A stretch of DNA of 64,000 bases from Aminobacterium sp. MB27-C1 (GCF_030908405.1 NZ_CP133089.1:868001-932000), one strand, 5' to 3'; positions 43,612 through 52,654 are shown, counted from the stretch's first letter. Program-made: numbers and translations. The notes: a model not told the origin generated them from the sequence alone.

Positions 43612-44604
43612 ATGACAGAAAAAAAAGATTTTTTACTGGATATACAGAATCTTACAGTTCATTATGAAACTGATAGCGGTGTCGTTCATGCAGTTGAAGG
43701 ATTGAATCTTCAGCTTGGACATGGTGAGTCATTGGGTTTTGTCGGCGAAACAGGAGCAGGAAAAACTACAACCGCTTTAGCGATTATGCAGCTTATTCCA
43801 AATCCCCCCGGAAAAATTCTTAATGGCAACATCATTTTTGATGGCCAGAATTTAAATACATTGAATGAAGAAGAGAAACGCCACATTCGAGGTGGCAAAA
43901 TAGCAATGATTTTCCAGGATCCCATGACATCTCTTAACCCTGTCATCCCTGTTGGAGAACAGATTGCTGAAATGATTGAATTGCACCAGAACGTAACAAA
44001 AGATGAAGCTTTTAAAAAAGCAGTTCAAATGTTAGAACTTGTGGGAATCAGGCCGGAACGTGCGAAAGATTTTCCCCACCAATTCAGTGGAGGAATGCGT
44101 CAGAGAGTGGTTATCGCTATTGCTCTAGCATGTGATCCTACCCTTCTAATAGCTGATGAACCGACAACAGCTCTAGATGTTACTATACAGGCTCAGGTTT
44201 TGGAACTAATGAAGGAGCTTAAGAAAGAATTCAACACTTCCATGATCATGATTACCCATGATTTAGGAGTTGTGGCTGAGATTTGCGATAAAGTAGCCAT
44301 TATGTATGCAGGAAGTGTCGTGGAGTATGCTGATACGCGTGTTCTTTATACGAATCCGCTGCACCCATATACCAATGGCCTTTTTAACTCTATTCCTGAT
44401 CTTGATGAAGATGAGGAAGAATTGAAGGTTATTCAGGGACTAATGCCAGACCCAACGAACTTGCCTTCTGGGTGTACATTCCATCCTCGATGCCCTCTGG
44501 CTCAACCTGAGTGTTCACAAAAGAAGCCAGAAATGATCGAGATTGAGCCTGGACATTTTGTAGCGTGCCCCGTTTGTTGCAACGCTTTTGTGAAGAAGGG
44601 GTAG
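43612..44604 (+). CDS. Peptide ABC transporter ATP-binding protein (DppD-like)
   Basis: 330 residues with Walker A GETGAGKTT, Q-loop IFQDPMTSLNPV, signature FSGGMRQRV, Walker B LLIADEPTTALD and the switch His in ITHDLG. The C-terminal oligopeptide/dipeptide extension carries cysteines (SGCTFHPRCPLAQPECS) typical of DppD/OppD and often linked to an iron-sulfur cluster. Confidence 0.94.
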   Translation: MTEKKDFLLDIQNLTVHYETDSGVVHAVEGLNLQLGHGESLGFVGETGAGKTTTALAIMQLIPNPPGKILNGNIIFDGQNLNTLNEEEKRHIRGGKIAMIFQDPMTSLNPVIPVGEQIAEMIELHQNVTKDEAFKKAVQMLELVGIRPERAKDFPHQFSGGMRQRVVIAIALACDPTLLIADEPTTALDVTIQAQVLELMKELKKEFNTSMIMITHDLGVVAEICDKVAIMYAGSVVEYADTRVLYTNPLHPYTNGLFNSIPDLDEDEEELKVIQGLMPDPTNLPSGCTFHPRCPLAQPECSQKKPEMIEIEPGHFVACPVCCNAFVKKG

Positions 44605-44615
44605 GAGGAAACAAG

Positions 44616-45590
44616 ATGAATGGAAGCAGAGAAAAATTAATTGAAGTCAATCACTTGAAAAAGTATTTCCCAACAAAGAAAGGGATGCTTCACGCAGTAG
44701 ACGATGTGTCGTTTTTTGTTTACGAGGGGGAGACTCTTGGATTAGTTGGGGAATCTGGATGCGGTAAATCAACATTGGGACGCGTTATGATCCGCCTTCT
44801 TGACGCTACTGATGGAGAAGTTATCTATAGAGGGGAAAATATTTTAAAGTACAACAAGAGACAGATGAAAGATCTGCGAAAAGATGTTCAGATTGTTTTC
44901 CAAGATCCATATTCATCTCTTAACCCTCGTCTTTCTGTATCAGAACTCATTGCTGAACCGTTGATCGTTAATAACGTGTATAACGGATCAAAGGCAGAGC
45001 GTGATGCTCGTATTCGCACTCTCATGGATACGGTAGGTCTGGCACAACGCCTTGTTCATGCCTACCCTCATGAGCTTGATGGTGGTAGACGTCAGCGAAT
45101 TGGTATAGCACGTTCTTTGGCGTTGGATCCAGATTTCATAGTTCTCGATGAACCTGTTTCGGCCCTTGATGTATGTATTCAGGCTCAGATTTTGAATCTG
45201 TTGAATACCCTTAAAAAGGAAAAAGGATTTACCTATATTTTCATTGCTCACAACCTCAGCGTTGTAAAGCACGTTTCTGACCGTATAGCTGTTATGTATT
45301 TAGGAAAGATCGTAGAGCTTTCAGATTATCGCACTGTATTTGCTGATCCTCTTCATCCTTATACGCAAGCTCTTCTTTCCGCTATACCTATTCCGAAGGT
45401 GGATCAACAGAGAGATCGAATTATTCTCGAAGGAGATGTTCCAAGTCCTATCGAGCCGCCTGAAGGATGCCGTTTTGCTGGTCGTTGCCGTTATAGGAAA
45501 GATATTTGTTCTCAAAAAACACCGGAGCTTCGGGAAATAGAAAAAGGACATTTTATAGCTTGCCATTTTGCCCGAAACCTTTCGATGTAG
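44616..45590 (+). CDS. Peptide ABC transporter ATP-binding protein (DppF-like)
   Basis: 324 residues. Walker [22 protein letters not shown] and Walker [17 protein letters not shown] are standard. The signature reads [10 protein letters not shown] instead of the usual LSGGQ-type sequence: Asp replaces Ser in the C-loop. This unusual substitution might weaken ATP hydrolysis at the site that loop completes. The C-terminal Cys-containing extension ([17 protein letters not shown]) is present. GGAGG lies before the ATG at 44616. Confidence 0.92.
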   Translation: MNGSREKLIEVNHLKKYFPTKKGMLHAVDDVSFFVYEGETLGLVGESGCGKSTLGRVMIRLLDATDGEVIYRGENILKYNKRQMKDLRKDVQIVFQDPYSSLNPRLSVSELIAEPLIVNNVYNGSKAERDARIRTLMDTVGLAQRLVHAYPHELDGGRRQRIGIARSLALDPDFIVLDEPVSALDVCIQAQILNLLNTLKKEKGFTYIFIAHNLSVVKHVSDRIAVMYLGKIVELSDYRTVFADPLHPYTQALLSAIPIPKVDQQRDRIILEGDVPSPIEPPEGCRFAGRCRYRKDICSQKTPELREIEKGHFIACHFARNLSM

Positions 45591-45608
45591 TTTATACGGA
45601 GGTGTTTC

Positions 45609-46646
45609 ATGTTGCGTATTGATATGGGGTATGTAAATTCACTTATGCTTGAGCTTTTGTCCATTCCTTCTGTAGGTGGAGATTGTGAAGAGGCAATGGC
45701 AAGAGTGGAAGAGGAATTCAATCGTTTTAATATTTCTGTAAGCCGTACAAATAAAGGCGCACTCATAGGAACAATGAAAGGAACAGATGACGATCACCAT
45801 GTTCTTATTGCGTCTCATGTAGATACCCTTGGAGCTATTGTGCGTGAAATAAAAAGTAACGGACGCCTTAAAATGCTTCAGATAGGTGGCTTTGCCTGGA
45901 ATTCAGTGGAAGGGGAAAATGTTCTTGTCAGAACAATGGATGGAACAGAATATTCTGGTTCCATTCTTCCTTATAAAGCTTCAATACACGGTTTTTCAGA
46001 CGAAGTACGTGATATGAAACGTGATGACGACTCGATGGAACTTCGTCTTGATGAGCTTGTGAAGACAAAAGAAGACGTTTTGAATTTAGGAATTCATGTT
46101 GGTGACCTTATCTTCTTCCAGCCACGAGCGGTTATTACCCCTTCTGGTTTTGTGAAATCTCGCCATTTAGACGATAAAGCGTGTGTTGCCCTCATGTTCG
46201 GAGCTATCAAATCCCTTTGCGATGAGGGAAAAATGCCATCTCGCACCACTCATTTTTACGTTACCAATTACGAAGAGATGGGACATGGAATTTCGCGTAT
46301 TCCTGAGAAAGTTACAGAATTTGCAGCTCTGGATATAGGCATAGTTACAGAAGCATCTGCTTCAGAAGAGACAGCTGTAACTATTTTGGCCAAAGATAGC
46401 CGCACTCCCTATGACCTGTCGTTCAGAAAGCGTCTTGTCGCTTTAGCTGAAAAGTATGGAATCGACTATAGAGTGGATGTTCACTATCGTTATGGAAGCG
46501 ACGCGAGTATTGCAGCCATAGCCGGATTCGACGTTAACTTTGCTTGTTTCGGCCCTGGTGTTGATGCAACGCATCATTATGAACGTACTCACGTAAAGGC
46601 GATAGAAGAGACTGCCAAACTTCTTACTGCTTACATAAGCGATTAA
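45609..46646 (+). CDS. M42-family metallo-aminopeptidase
   Basis: 345 residues. M42 metal and catalytic positions are present: His-Asp in IASHVDTLGA, the bridging Asp in SRHLDDKACVALM, the Glu pair in NYEEMGHG, Asp in LDIGIVTEA and the late His in DATHHYERTH. These enzymes form large tetrahedral complexes that trim short peptides. GGAGG lies before the ATG, 18 bases after the ABC transporter operon, so imported peptides would be cleaved by it. Confidence 0.88.
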   Translation: MLRIDMGYVNSLMLELLSIPSVGGDCEEAMARVEEEFNRFNISVSRTNKGALIGTMKGTDDDHHVLIASHVDTLGAIVREIKSNGRLKMLQIGGFAWNSVEGENVLVRTMDGTEYSGSILPYKASIHGFSDEVRDMKRDDDSMELRLDELVKTKEDVLNLGIHVGDLIFFQPRAVITPSGFVKSRHLDDKACVALMFGAIKSLCDEGKMPSRTTHFYVTNYEEMGHGISRIPEKVTEFAALDIGIVTEASASEETAVTILAKDSRTPYDLSFRKRLVALAEKYGIDYRVDVHYRYGSDASIAAIAGFDVNFACFGPGVDATHHYERTHVKAIEETAKLLTAYISD

Positions 46647-46688
46647 TTACCAAAAAACGATATTGGATATTAATGGAGGATTGAAAAT

Positions 46689-47915
46689 ATGTCTTCAGTT
46701 GTCGAGCGTTTTTTACATTACGTATCCTTCGATACCCGGGCGATAGAAGAATCAGGTAACGTTCCCAGTTCTGAGGGGCAGTTTGATCTCGCCAATGCCG
46801 TTGCAGAAGAAATGAAAGCACTTGGCATGGTTGATATCTCTGTTGATGAACACGCTTACGTTATGGGAACTCTCCCTGCAAATACAAAGAAGGCAAACGT
46901 TCCTTCTGTTGGGTTTATTGCTCACCTTGATACCTCTACAGAAGTAACTGGTGCAAATGTTAAGCCCAGAATAGTAAAAAATTATGATGGGGAAGATATT
47001 GTCCTTAATGGAGAACTTAACGTTGTTCTTTCTACGAAAGATTTCCCTGAATTGAAAAATTACAAGGGAGAAGATCTTATTGTTACCGATGGAACCACTC
47101 TTCTTGGTGTAGATGACAAGGGGGGCATGGCTCAGATTATGGCAGCAGTAGAGTATTTTACAACTCATCCAGAAATTGAGCATGGTCCGATTAAAGTTTG
47201 TTTTACTCCAGACGAAGAGATTGGTCATCAGGCTGTGTTACTTGACCTTAACGCTTTTGGCGCAGATTTCGCTTATACAGTCGATGGGGGACCTGTCGGG
47301 GAGCTTAACTTCGAGACATTCAATGCCGCGAAGGCTGTTATAACGATTCATGGACGTAATGTCCACCCAGGAACGGCTAAAAACAAAATGGTTAACGCTG
47401 CTCTCATCGGGACTGAATTTGCTGCTATGCTTCCCACAGAAGAAACTCCTGAGAAGACAGAGGGATATGAAGGCTTTTATCATCTTATTTCCTTCAGCGG
47501 TGATGTCGAAAAGGCCGAATTACAGTACATTATTAGAGATCATGATTGGGATAAGTTCCAAAATCGTAAAGCTTTTGTCGAAAAAGCTGCACAGAAACTA
47601 CAGGAGAAATATGGTTCTCACGTTTTAGAGTGTGTTCTTTCAGATCAATATTACAACATGGCTGATAATATTAAAGAAGCCATGCATATTGTTGAAACTG
47701 CTCAGCAAGCGATGAAAAATGTTGGTATAGAGCCGATTATTGTTCCTGTACGTGGTGGCACTGATGGCTCAAGCCTTTCTCACCGTGGTCTCTTGACTCC
47801 GAACCTTTTTACTGGCGGTCATAATTATCACGGACGTTTTGAATATGTTCCTGTTTTTGCCCTTGAAAAGGGAGTCGAAGTGATTGTTAATATTCTAAAA
47901 CTTTACGCGGAGTAG
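46689..47915 (+). CDS. pepT: Peptidase T (tripeptide aminopeptidase, M20B)
   Basis: A 408-residue enzyme with the expected metal ligands: VGFIAHLDTST, LLGVDDKGGMAQ, CFTPDEEIG, VDGGPVGELNFETFNA and the late GGTDGSSLSHRGLLTPNLF with HNYHGRFEYVPV. It removes the N-terminal residue of tripeptides in the cytoplasm. ATGGAGG precedes the ATG. It ends the run of peptide uptake and hydrolysis genes. Confidence 0.95.
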   Translation: MSSVVERFLHYVSFDTRAIEESGNVPSSEGQFDLANAVAEEMKALGMVDISVDEHAYVMGTLPANTKKANVPSVGFIAHLDTSTEVTGANVKPRIVKNYDGEDIVLNGELNVVLSTKDFPELKNYKGEDLIVTDGTTLLGVDDKGGMAQIMAAVEYFTTHPEIEHGPIKVCFTPDEEIGHQAVLLDLNAFGADFAYTVDGGPVGELNFETFNAAKAVITIHGRNVHPGTAKNKMVNAALIGTEFAAMLPTEETPEKTEGYEGFYHLISFSGDVEKAELQYIIRDHDWDKFQNRKAFVEKAAQKLQEKYGSHVLECVLSDQYYNMADNIKEAMHIVETAQQAMKNVGIEPIIVPVRGGTDGSSLSHRGLLTPNLFTGGHNYHGRFEYVPVFALEKGVEVIVNILKLYAE

Positions 47916-47955
47916 TTTGGCAACGAAAGAGTGTAATATACAATAACAAAACAAC

Positions 47956-47994
47956 AAAAGGGAAGCTTTTACTTACAAAAAAGCTTCCCTTTTT
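47956..47994. terminator. Bidirectional terminator between pepT and the minus-strand operon
   Basis: The stem AAAAGGGAAGCTTTT/AAAAGCTTCCCTTTT has T runs in both directions and can serve both converging transcripts. Confidence 0.9.
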
Positions 47995-48011
47995 ATTACA
48001 ATTGTTGATAC

Positions 48012-48740
48012 TCAAATACGTGAAGATTCGACAATAAGTTTTTGGAATAAAGGAAGCATGGTATCTGAAGAAGAAAGCATCATTTCCGGATGCCACTGCA
48101 CTCCAACAACGAATGGGTTGTTTTCTTTTTCTATAGCTTCAACAATTCCATCAGCTGCACAGGCTGTGACTTTAAATCCTTTTGCGCATTGTTTTATACT
48201 TTGATGATGGTAGCTGTTAACCGGAATTTTTTGTGAAAACAGAGATGAAAGTATAGACTCAGATTCAATATTGATTGTATGTGTAGCATTTCCTCTGAGC
48301 GCTTTTTGAGAGTGTTTGACAAAAAAATTCGGGTCAGAAGCTATGTCCTGATATAAATTCCCTCCAAAAGCCACGTTGAGAAGTTGTGCCCCCTTGCATA
48401 TTCCCAAGAAAGGTTTACCTGCATCTACAGCGGCTTTCACAGAGGCCAACTGGGAGCGATCAATAGACGTGCAGATAAATTCAAGTTTATTATGTGGTTC
48501 CTCACCATAAAGAAGTGGATCAATATCATATCCGCCCGAGGCAAGCACCCCATCTACAGTAAGTGGAAGTTCCTTCGCCAATTCGAGATTGTCTACCACA
48601 GGCAAAATAAGAGGAATGCCACCTGCTTTTTCTATAGCACGAATATAATCTGTATTGACATAGCTTCGTTCTAATCCATACATGCTGTCGTTCTTATCAA
48701 AAAGGATATTACCTATTATTCCTATAACGGGTTTTTTCAT
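48012..48740 (-). CDS. Gamma-glutamyl-GABA hydrolase-like class I glutamine amidotransferase (C26)
   Basis: 242 residues. Nucleophile Cys115 in FLGICKGAQLLNVAFGG, and the His217/Glu219 pair in VQWHPEM, complete the triad. Family cues are GVLASGGYDIDPLLYGEEP and VNSYHHQSIK. The family (PuuD-like, peptidase C26) cleaves gamma-glutamyl amides. Last gene of a minus-strand operon; its start overlaps the preceding stop by 4 bases. Confidence 0.85.
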   Translation of the reverse strand: MKKPVIGIIGNILFDKNDSMYGLERSYVNTDYIRAIEKAGGIPLILPVVDNLELAKELPLTVDGVLASGGYDIDPLLYGEEPHNKLEFICTSIDRSQLASVKAAVDAGKPFLGICKGAQLLNVAFGGNLYQDIASDPNFFVKHSQKALRGNATHTINIESESILSSLFSQKIPVNSYHHQSIKQCAKGFKVTACAADGIVEAIEKENNPFVVGVQWHPEMMLSSSDTMLPLFQKLIVESSRI

Positions 48741-50035
48741 TGACGTATTCCTTCCTTTTGTGAAAGAGCCTGTATCGTATTGAAGAGAAGAGTTACTCCA
48801 ATAGGTAAAGAGGCTTCATCAATATCAAAGTATTCATTGTGATGTCCTGCCGTTAGTGTAGAGCCTACAATAATATAGGTAGCTTCTCCGCCATGATCTT
48901 GAACTCTTTTCATCATCCACGTAGCATCGTCACTTCCACCAGAAGGAGTATTTCTCTCTATTTCTTTGATTCCTTTTATCTTGGAAGCTTCAGAGACTAT
49001 AAGATCTACAAGATCATCACTGCTGCGAGTGGTTGTAGCTGCGCCTGTTTCCTTAATACTACTCGTAATGCCGTACATTGTAGCAGCTCCATCGATGATC
49101 TCACAGGCTCTTTTATAAACATATGATGCTATCTCTTCTGTTTCTCCCCGAGTTTCTACCTTCATGATAGCTTTGGGAGGAATAACATTTCTTCCTTCTC
49201 CTGCCTGGAGAACACCAACATTAACACGTGTCATGCCTTTTGAATGAGGAGCAATTGCATGAAGATTTAGCGCTGCGGAACAGGCGGCTAGAAGTGCATT
49301 TTTACCATTTTGCGGAGCGGCTCCGGCATGGGACGAAACTCCGGTGAATTGAACGTCAAATTTTGTTGTGCAGAGAAAACCATAAGCACCGGCAGTTATT
49401 TTCCCCGTAGGATTGGGCATCCCAAGATGAACAGCTATAAAGTAGTCGCTGTCATCAAGAATCCCCTTATCAGTAATGGCTTTAGCACCTCTGACTCCCT
49501 CTTCTGCTGGCTGAAAAATAAGCTTTATTTTGCCAGTAAGGGTTTCTTTATGTTCCATAAGAAGCTCTGCAAGTCCGAGTCCCATGGCGGTATGACCATC
49601 ATGCCCACAGGAGTGCATTGCTCCAGGATTAACAGATGCGAAGCCTTCTTTTACAGGGCGGTGTTTAGGATCTTTTGTTTCAGAAACGTCTACTGCATCA
49701 AAATCGAAGCGGAGTGATGTTGTTGGACCCGAACGTTTCGTATCGAGAATAGCGACTACCCCGGGATGACGATCCATTTTTTCGATCCACTTTTTTATCG
49801 CACCTTGTTCTATAGCACGTTCGATGTGTTTGTCTATTTCTTTTTCTTCTGGTCGACCCATTACAGATGCAAATTCGAATATTGATGATCCAAATAAAAG
49901 ATCTTTATAGCCTAGTTTGTCGAGGTATTCTGCTACGAGAGAGGCCGTTCTGAACTCCGTCCAGGCCGTTTCAGCATATTTATGAAAATCACGGCGATAC
50001 GCAATAATTTTCTCAGTAAGTGTTTGAGAAATCAT
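48737..50035 (-). CDS. M20-family amidohydrolase (AbgA-like)
   Basis: 432 residues. Metal ligands are seen in MHSCGHDGHTAMGLGLAELL, the catalytic Glu pair in IFQPAEEGVRGA and the C-terminal His in AGHHNEYFDID. A lid domain lies between. An insertion of about 60 residues after the N-terminus (GRPEEKEIDKHIERAIEQGA region) is characteristic of AbgA-type aminobenzoyl-glutamate hydrolases. It probably hydrolyses N-acyl or aryl amino acids. It overlaps both neighbours by 4 bases (ATGA). Confidence 0.85.
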   Translation of the reverse strand: MISQTLTEKIIAYRRDFHKYAETAWTEFRTASLVAEYLDKLGYKDLLFGSSIFEFASVMGRPEEKEIDKHIERAIEQGAIKKWIEKMDRHPGVVAILDTKRSGPTTSLRFDFDAVDVSETKDPKHRPVKEGFASVNPGAMHSCGHDGHTAMGLGLAELLMEHKETLTGKIKLIFQPAEEGVRGAKAITDKGILDDSDYFIAVHLGMPNPTGKITAGAYGFLCTTKFDVQFTGVSSHAGAAPQNGKNALLAACSAALNLHAIAPHSKGMTRVNVGVLQAGEGRNVIPPKAIMKVETRGETEEIASYVYKRACEIIDGAATMYGITSSIKETGAATTTRSSDDLVDLIVSEASKIKGIKEIERNTPSGGSDDATWMMKRVQDHGGEATYIIVGSTLTAGHHNEYFDIDEASLPIGVTLLFNTIQALSQKEGIRQ

Positions 50036-51231
50036 TTTTGAACCTCCATAAGTTTGAAAGCGGCGAGAACAAGATATCTGACGCCATAGGGCAATGCTGC
50101 TTCATCGGGTAAAAACTGGTTGTTATGAAGCTTAGGCATTTCCTCCAGAGGGACATCAGTAGGACGGCAACCAATCCAGGCAAAGGCTGAAGGAACCTTT
50201 TCGCTGAAGAAAGCAAAATCTTCTCCCCCTAAGTCAGGCATCGCTATTTCTATAAGATTCTCTTCTCCTACAAGTTCGAGAATAGCTTGGCGAGCAATAT
50301 CTGCAACGAAAGTATTGTTTTGAAGTGAAGGGTAACCAAATTTGTAGTCGACAGTAGCTTCGGCACCGATTCCTTGAGCTGCCCCACTAACGGCACGTTC
50401 AATCCAAGCTGGCATTTGCTTTCGTGTCTCAGGGTTGAATGTGCGCACTGTCCCATCCAGTTTAACATCCTCAGGAATAATGTTATATCGAGTTCCGCCG
50501 TGTATTGTGCCTATAGTGATGACAGCTTGATCAAGAGGACTAACATTTCTGGAAATAATGGCTTGTAAGGCGTTGATAACCTGAGCTGATGCAACTATGG
50601 CATCGACTCCGAACTGGGGAGTAGAGGCATGCGCAGATTTACCCTTGAGGTTGATATTCAGTCTGTCAGAAGCTGCTGACATGGCTCCATTCCTTATGCC
50701 TACTTGTCCTGTAGTCAGTGTCGGCCATACGTGTACGCCAAGCATATAATCAACTTTAGGATTTTCAAGTACTCCGTCACGAATCATTCCCGGAGCGCCC
50801 CCGGTTGGGCTATTTTCTTCGGCTGGTTGGAAAACAAATTTTATCGTTCCTTTAATATCTTTTCGTAACTCTGAAAGAACGTGTGCTGCACCAAGCAACA
50901 TAGCTGTATGTGAGTCGTGACCACATGCATGCATTACCCCCATGTTCTGTGATGCAAAAGGAACATCTGTTTTTTCCTCTATGGAAAGAGCGTCCATGTC
51001 AGCCCGAAGGGCTATAACAGGGCCACTTTCATTGCCATGCAGTATCCCGACTACACCAGTTGTTCCGATTTCTGTTTGTACATCAAGATTGAGAGATTTT
51101 AGAATGGAAGCGACCTTTTGAGCTGTCTTGAATTCCTGGTTGCTTAATTCAGGATGGGCGTGAATCTCTTTCCAGTAACTAAGATATGTTTCCCTAAAGC
51201 GTTTTTCCAACTGTTGGATATATTCAAGCAT
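50032..51231 (-). CDS. M20D amidohydrolase (N-acyl-L-amino-acid hydrolase-like)
   Basis: 399 residues. The M20D motif set is complete: RADMDALSIEEKTDVPFAS, VMHACGHDSHTAMLLG, FQPAEENSPTGGAP and LGGEDFAFFSE. Members deacylate N-acetyl or other N-acyl amino acids, including indole-acetyl conjugates. AGGAGG lies 7 bases before the ATG. First gene of the three-gene minus-strand operon of amide hydrolases. Confidence 0.9.
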   Translation of the reverse strand: MLEYIQQLEKRFRETYLSYWKEIHAHPELSNQEFKTAQKVASILKSLNLDVQTEIGTTGVVGILHGNESGPVIALRADMDALSIEEKTDVPFASQNMGVMHACGHDSHTAMLLGAAHVLSELRKDIKGTIKFVFQPAEENSPTGGAPGMIRDGVLENPKVDYMLGVHVWPTLTTGQVGIRNGAMSAASDRLNINLKGKSAHASTPQFGVDAIVASAQVINALQAIISRNVSPLDQAVITIGTIHGGTRYNIIPEDVKLDGTVRTFNPETRKQMPAWIERAVSGAAQGIGAEATVDYKFGYPSLQNNTFVADIARQAILELVGEENLIEIAMPDLGGEDFAFFSEKVPSAFAWIGCRPTDVPLEEMPKLHNNQFLPDEAALPYGVRYLVLAAFKLMEVQK

Positions 51232-51336
51232 ACAAAAACCTCCTCATTTTTGCATGATAGAGAAAAGGTTACCTAATAGAGCTTATTATTTTATCATGGT
51301 CGATTGGTTCCTCCTAACTTTTCAGTTTTGTTTGTA

Positions 51337-51365
51337 TTGTCTTTGGTGCCAGTATCAATGATAAT
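51337..51365 (+). promoter_or_regulatory. Possible promoter of the PEBP gene
   Basis: TTGTCT (51337-51342) and GATAAT (51360-51365) have a 17-base spacer, 25 bases before the start codon. The shared 158-base region also must hold the promoter of the divergent amidohydrolase operon, which I could not locate. Confidence 0.5.
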
Positions 51366-51389
51366 AAAGAAAAGAAAGGGGTGGAAAAA

Positions 51390-51848
51390 ATGGAATTGCA
51401 CTGCTCTGATTTCGAACATGAGGAAATGATGCCCCGACAGCATGGGCGTTCTTTCGATAATAAGGTTCCGTCTTTTTCATGGGAACATGTTCCTGAGAAC
51501 ACAAAAAGTTTTGCACTTGTATGTCATGACCCTGACGCTCTTTCGGGGACGTGGATTCATTGGGTTGTTTATAATATCCCTTCTGATTTACGAAGTCTTC
51601 CCAATGATTTAGGACGGGCCGTCGAAGCTGCTAATGGAGTTTGTCAGGGGCTGAATAGCTGGGGCGAGGTTGGATATGACGGGCCACAACCTCCATCTGG
51701 GTCTGGAATCCATCGTTACTTTTTTACCCTTTATGCGTTAAATACATCTTTTGATTTCAAAGGTGAGGTTCCCCTTCATGTACTGACTGAAGCTATGAAA
51801 GGACACGTTCTTTCTCAGGCAGAATACATGGGACGTTTTGGGAAATAG
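51390..51848 (+). CDS. PEBP-family protein (YbhB/YbcL type)
   Basis: 152 residues with the bacterial phosphatidylethanolamine-binding-protein pattern: PSFSWEHVPENTKSFALVCH, DPDA, WIHWVVYNIPSD, GYDGPQPPSGSGIHRYFFTL. No signal peptide, so cytoplasmic. Bacterial members have no settled function. AAAGGGG lies 8 bases before the ATG at 51390; a GTG at 51381 is less likely. The SRP RNA promoter follows after 10 bases. Confidence 0.88.
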   Translation: MELHCSDFEHEEMMPRQHGRSFDNKVPSFSWEHVPENTKSFALVCHDPDALSGTWIHWVVYNIPSDLRSLPNDLGRAVEAANGVCQGLNSWGEVGYDGPQPPSGSGIHRYFFTLYALNTSFDFKGEVPLHVLTEAMKGHVLSQAEYMGRFGK

Positions 51849-51858
51849 AGGAGTCAGG

Positions 51859-51887
51859 TTGCCAGCATTGGAAAAGGCTGATAAAAT
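51859..51887 (+). promoter_or_regulatory. Promoter of the SRP RNA gene
   Basis: TTGCCA (51859-51864) and TAAAAT (51882-51887), spacer 17, place transcription start at about 51894-51895, exactly where the RNA's terminal helix begins. Confidence 0.8.
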
Positions 51888-51894
51888 ACCCTTT

Positions 51895-52024
51895 GGCGGT
51901 CTTCTCCAGGAGATTCAGCCCTGTGCGGCAAAACACCGCGAATCCTGTCAGGCCCGGAAGGGAGCAGCAGTAAGCGGAGCGTTTTGGGTGCCACAGGAAG
52001 CTGGGTCTCCTAGAGAGGACCGCC
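51895..52024 (+). ncRNA. ffs: Bacterial signal recognition particle RNA (4.5S-type)
   Basis: The near-invariant SRP domain IV core is present at 51947-51975 (GTCAGGCCCGGAAGGGAGCA followed by GCAGTAAGC), the binding site for Ffh. The ends pair (GGCGGTC at 51895-51901 with GACCGCC at 52018-52024), as do the adjoining bases (CTTCTCC and GGAGA-type segments), giving one long rod of about 130 nucleotides without an Alu domain. It guides membrane-protein translation together with Ffh. The 5' and 3' ends are inferred from pairing. No T-run terminator was seen after it. Confidence 0.93.
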
Positions 52025-52050
52025 GTTATATATATTATCTGAAAGAAAGC

Positions 52051-52398
52051 TTACACCTCTTCGTGGTCTTCTTCCGGCACTACGTCTTCTTTGAAGACCA
52101 TCCCTGCAGGAGCAATATCTATTAATGCTTCTATCAATTTTTCAAGATTATCGAGATCAGGGTCTTTAGCTTCATGAACACAGCGATTGATGTAGTTCTT
52201 TAAAATTTCGATACAAGCTTTTTGCATGGCTTTTCTTGCGGCAGAAAGTTGCAGAAGAACTTCATAACAAGGCTTTTCTTCTATGATCATTCTCTGGATG
52301 CCTCGCAATTGTCCTTCTACGCGGCGTAATCTGTTGAGCATAGCTTTCCCAGCTGGAGACATATCGTCCAGCTTTTTGATAAGGGAATTTTGTGTCAT
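52051..52398 (-). CDS. CsoR/FrmR/CstR-family regulator (DUF156) without the metal-ligand histidine
   Basis: A 115-residue all-helical repressor-type protein with RLRRVEGQLRGIQRMI at its core. Two of the three CsoR copper ligands are present, Cys44 and Cys73, at the canonical spacing of 29. The residue at the histidine position, 25 after the first Cys, is Tyr69. The Cys-x-Cys pattern without His is that of persulfide-sensing CstR-like proteins rather than copper-sensing CsoR. GAGGAGG lies 7 bases before the ATG. No copper or sulfur gene lies next to it in the window. Its 3' end faces the SRP RNA. Confidence 0.85.
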   Translation of the reverse strand: MTQNSLIKKLDDMSPAGKAMLNRLRRVEGQLRGIQRMIIEEKPCYEVLLQLSAARKAMQKACIEILKNYINRCVHEAKDPDLDNLEKLIEALIDIAPAGMVFKEDVVPEEDHEEV

Positions 52399-52501
52399 TT
52401 ATAATCCTCCTCAGTAAACATTTGTTTATAGAATTTATCTATTCAACAATACAGGGTATATGCAAAATCCGCAACATAGTAATTGCAAAACCTGCAAAAT
52501 G

Positions 52502-52531
52502 TTGAAGGAGTATTGCGAAATGTGATATACT
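52502..52531 (+). promoter_or_regulatory. Promoter of the rpsB operon
   Basis: TTGAAG (52502-52507) and TATACT (52526-52531), spacer 18, with a TGTGA-like extension before the -10 box. Confidence 0.7.
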
Positions 52532-52536
52532 CTCCG

Positions 52537-52654
52537 GTGGCCCATATCACACACATAAACTGATGGGAGTAGGGGTGCCTTTGAAGCTGCGAAGGTTCTG
52601 CTTCCAGGGGATGTTTGTGGAGGGAAAAAACCATTTTATTAGGAGGGGTTTACT
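52537..52654 (+). promoter_or_regulatory. Structured 5' leader of rpsB, candidate S2 autoregulatory site
   Basis: About 118 untranslated bases with self-complementary parts. GAAGC/GCTTC encloses a 12-base loop (around 52584-52605), and CACATAAAC near 52553-52561 can pair, with one bulge, with GTTTGTG near 52612-52618. Ribosomal-protein leaders of this kind often bind the encoded protein. I cannot match it to a described S2 leader by eye. Confidence 0.4.
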
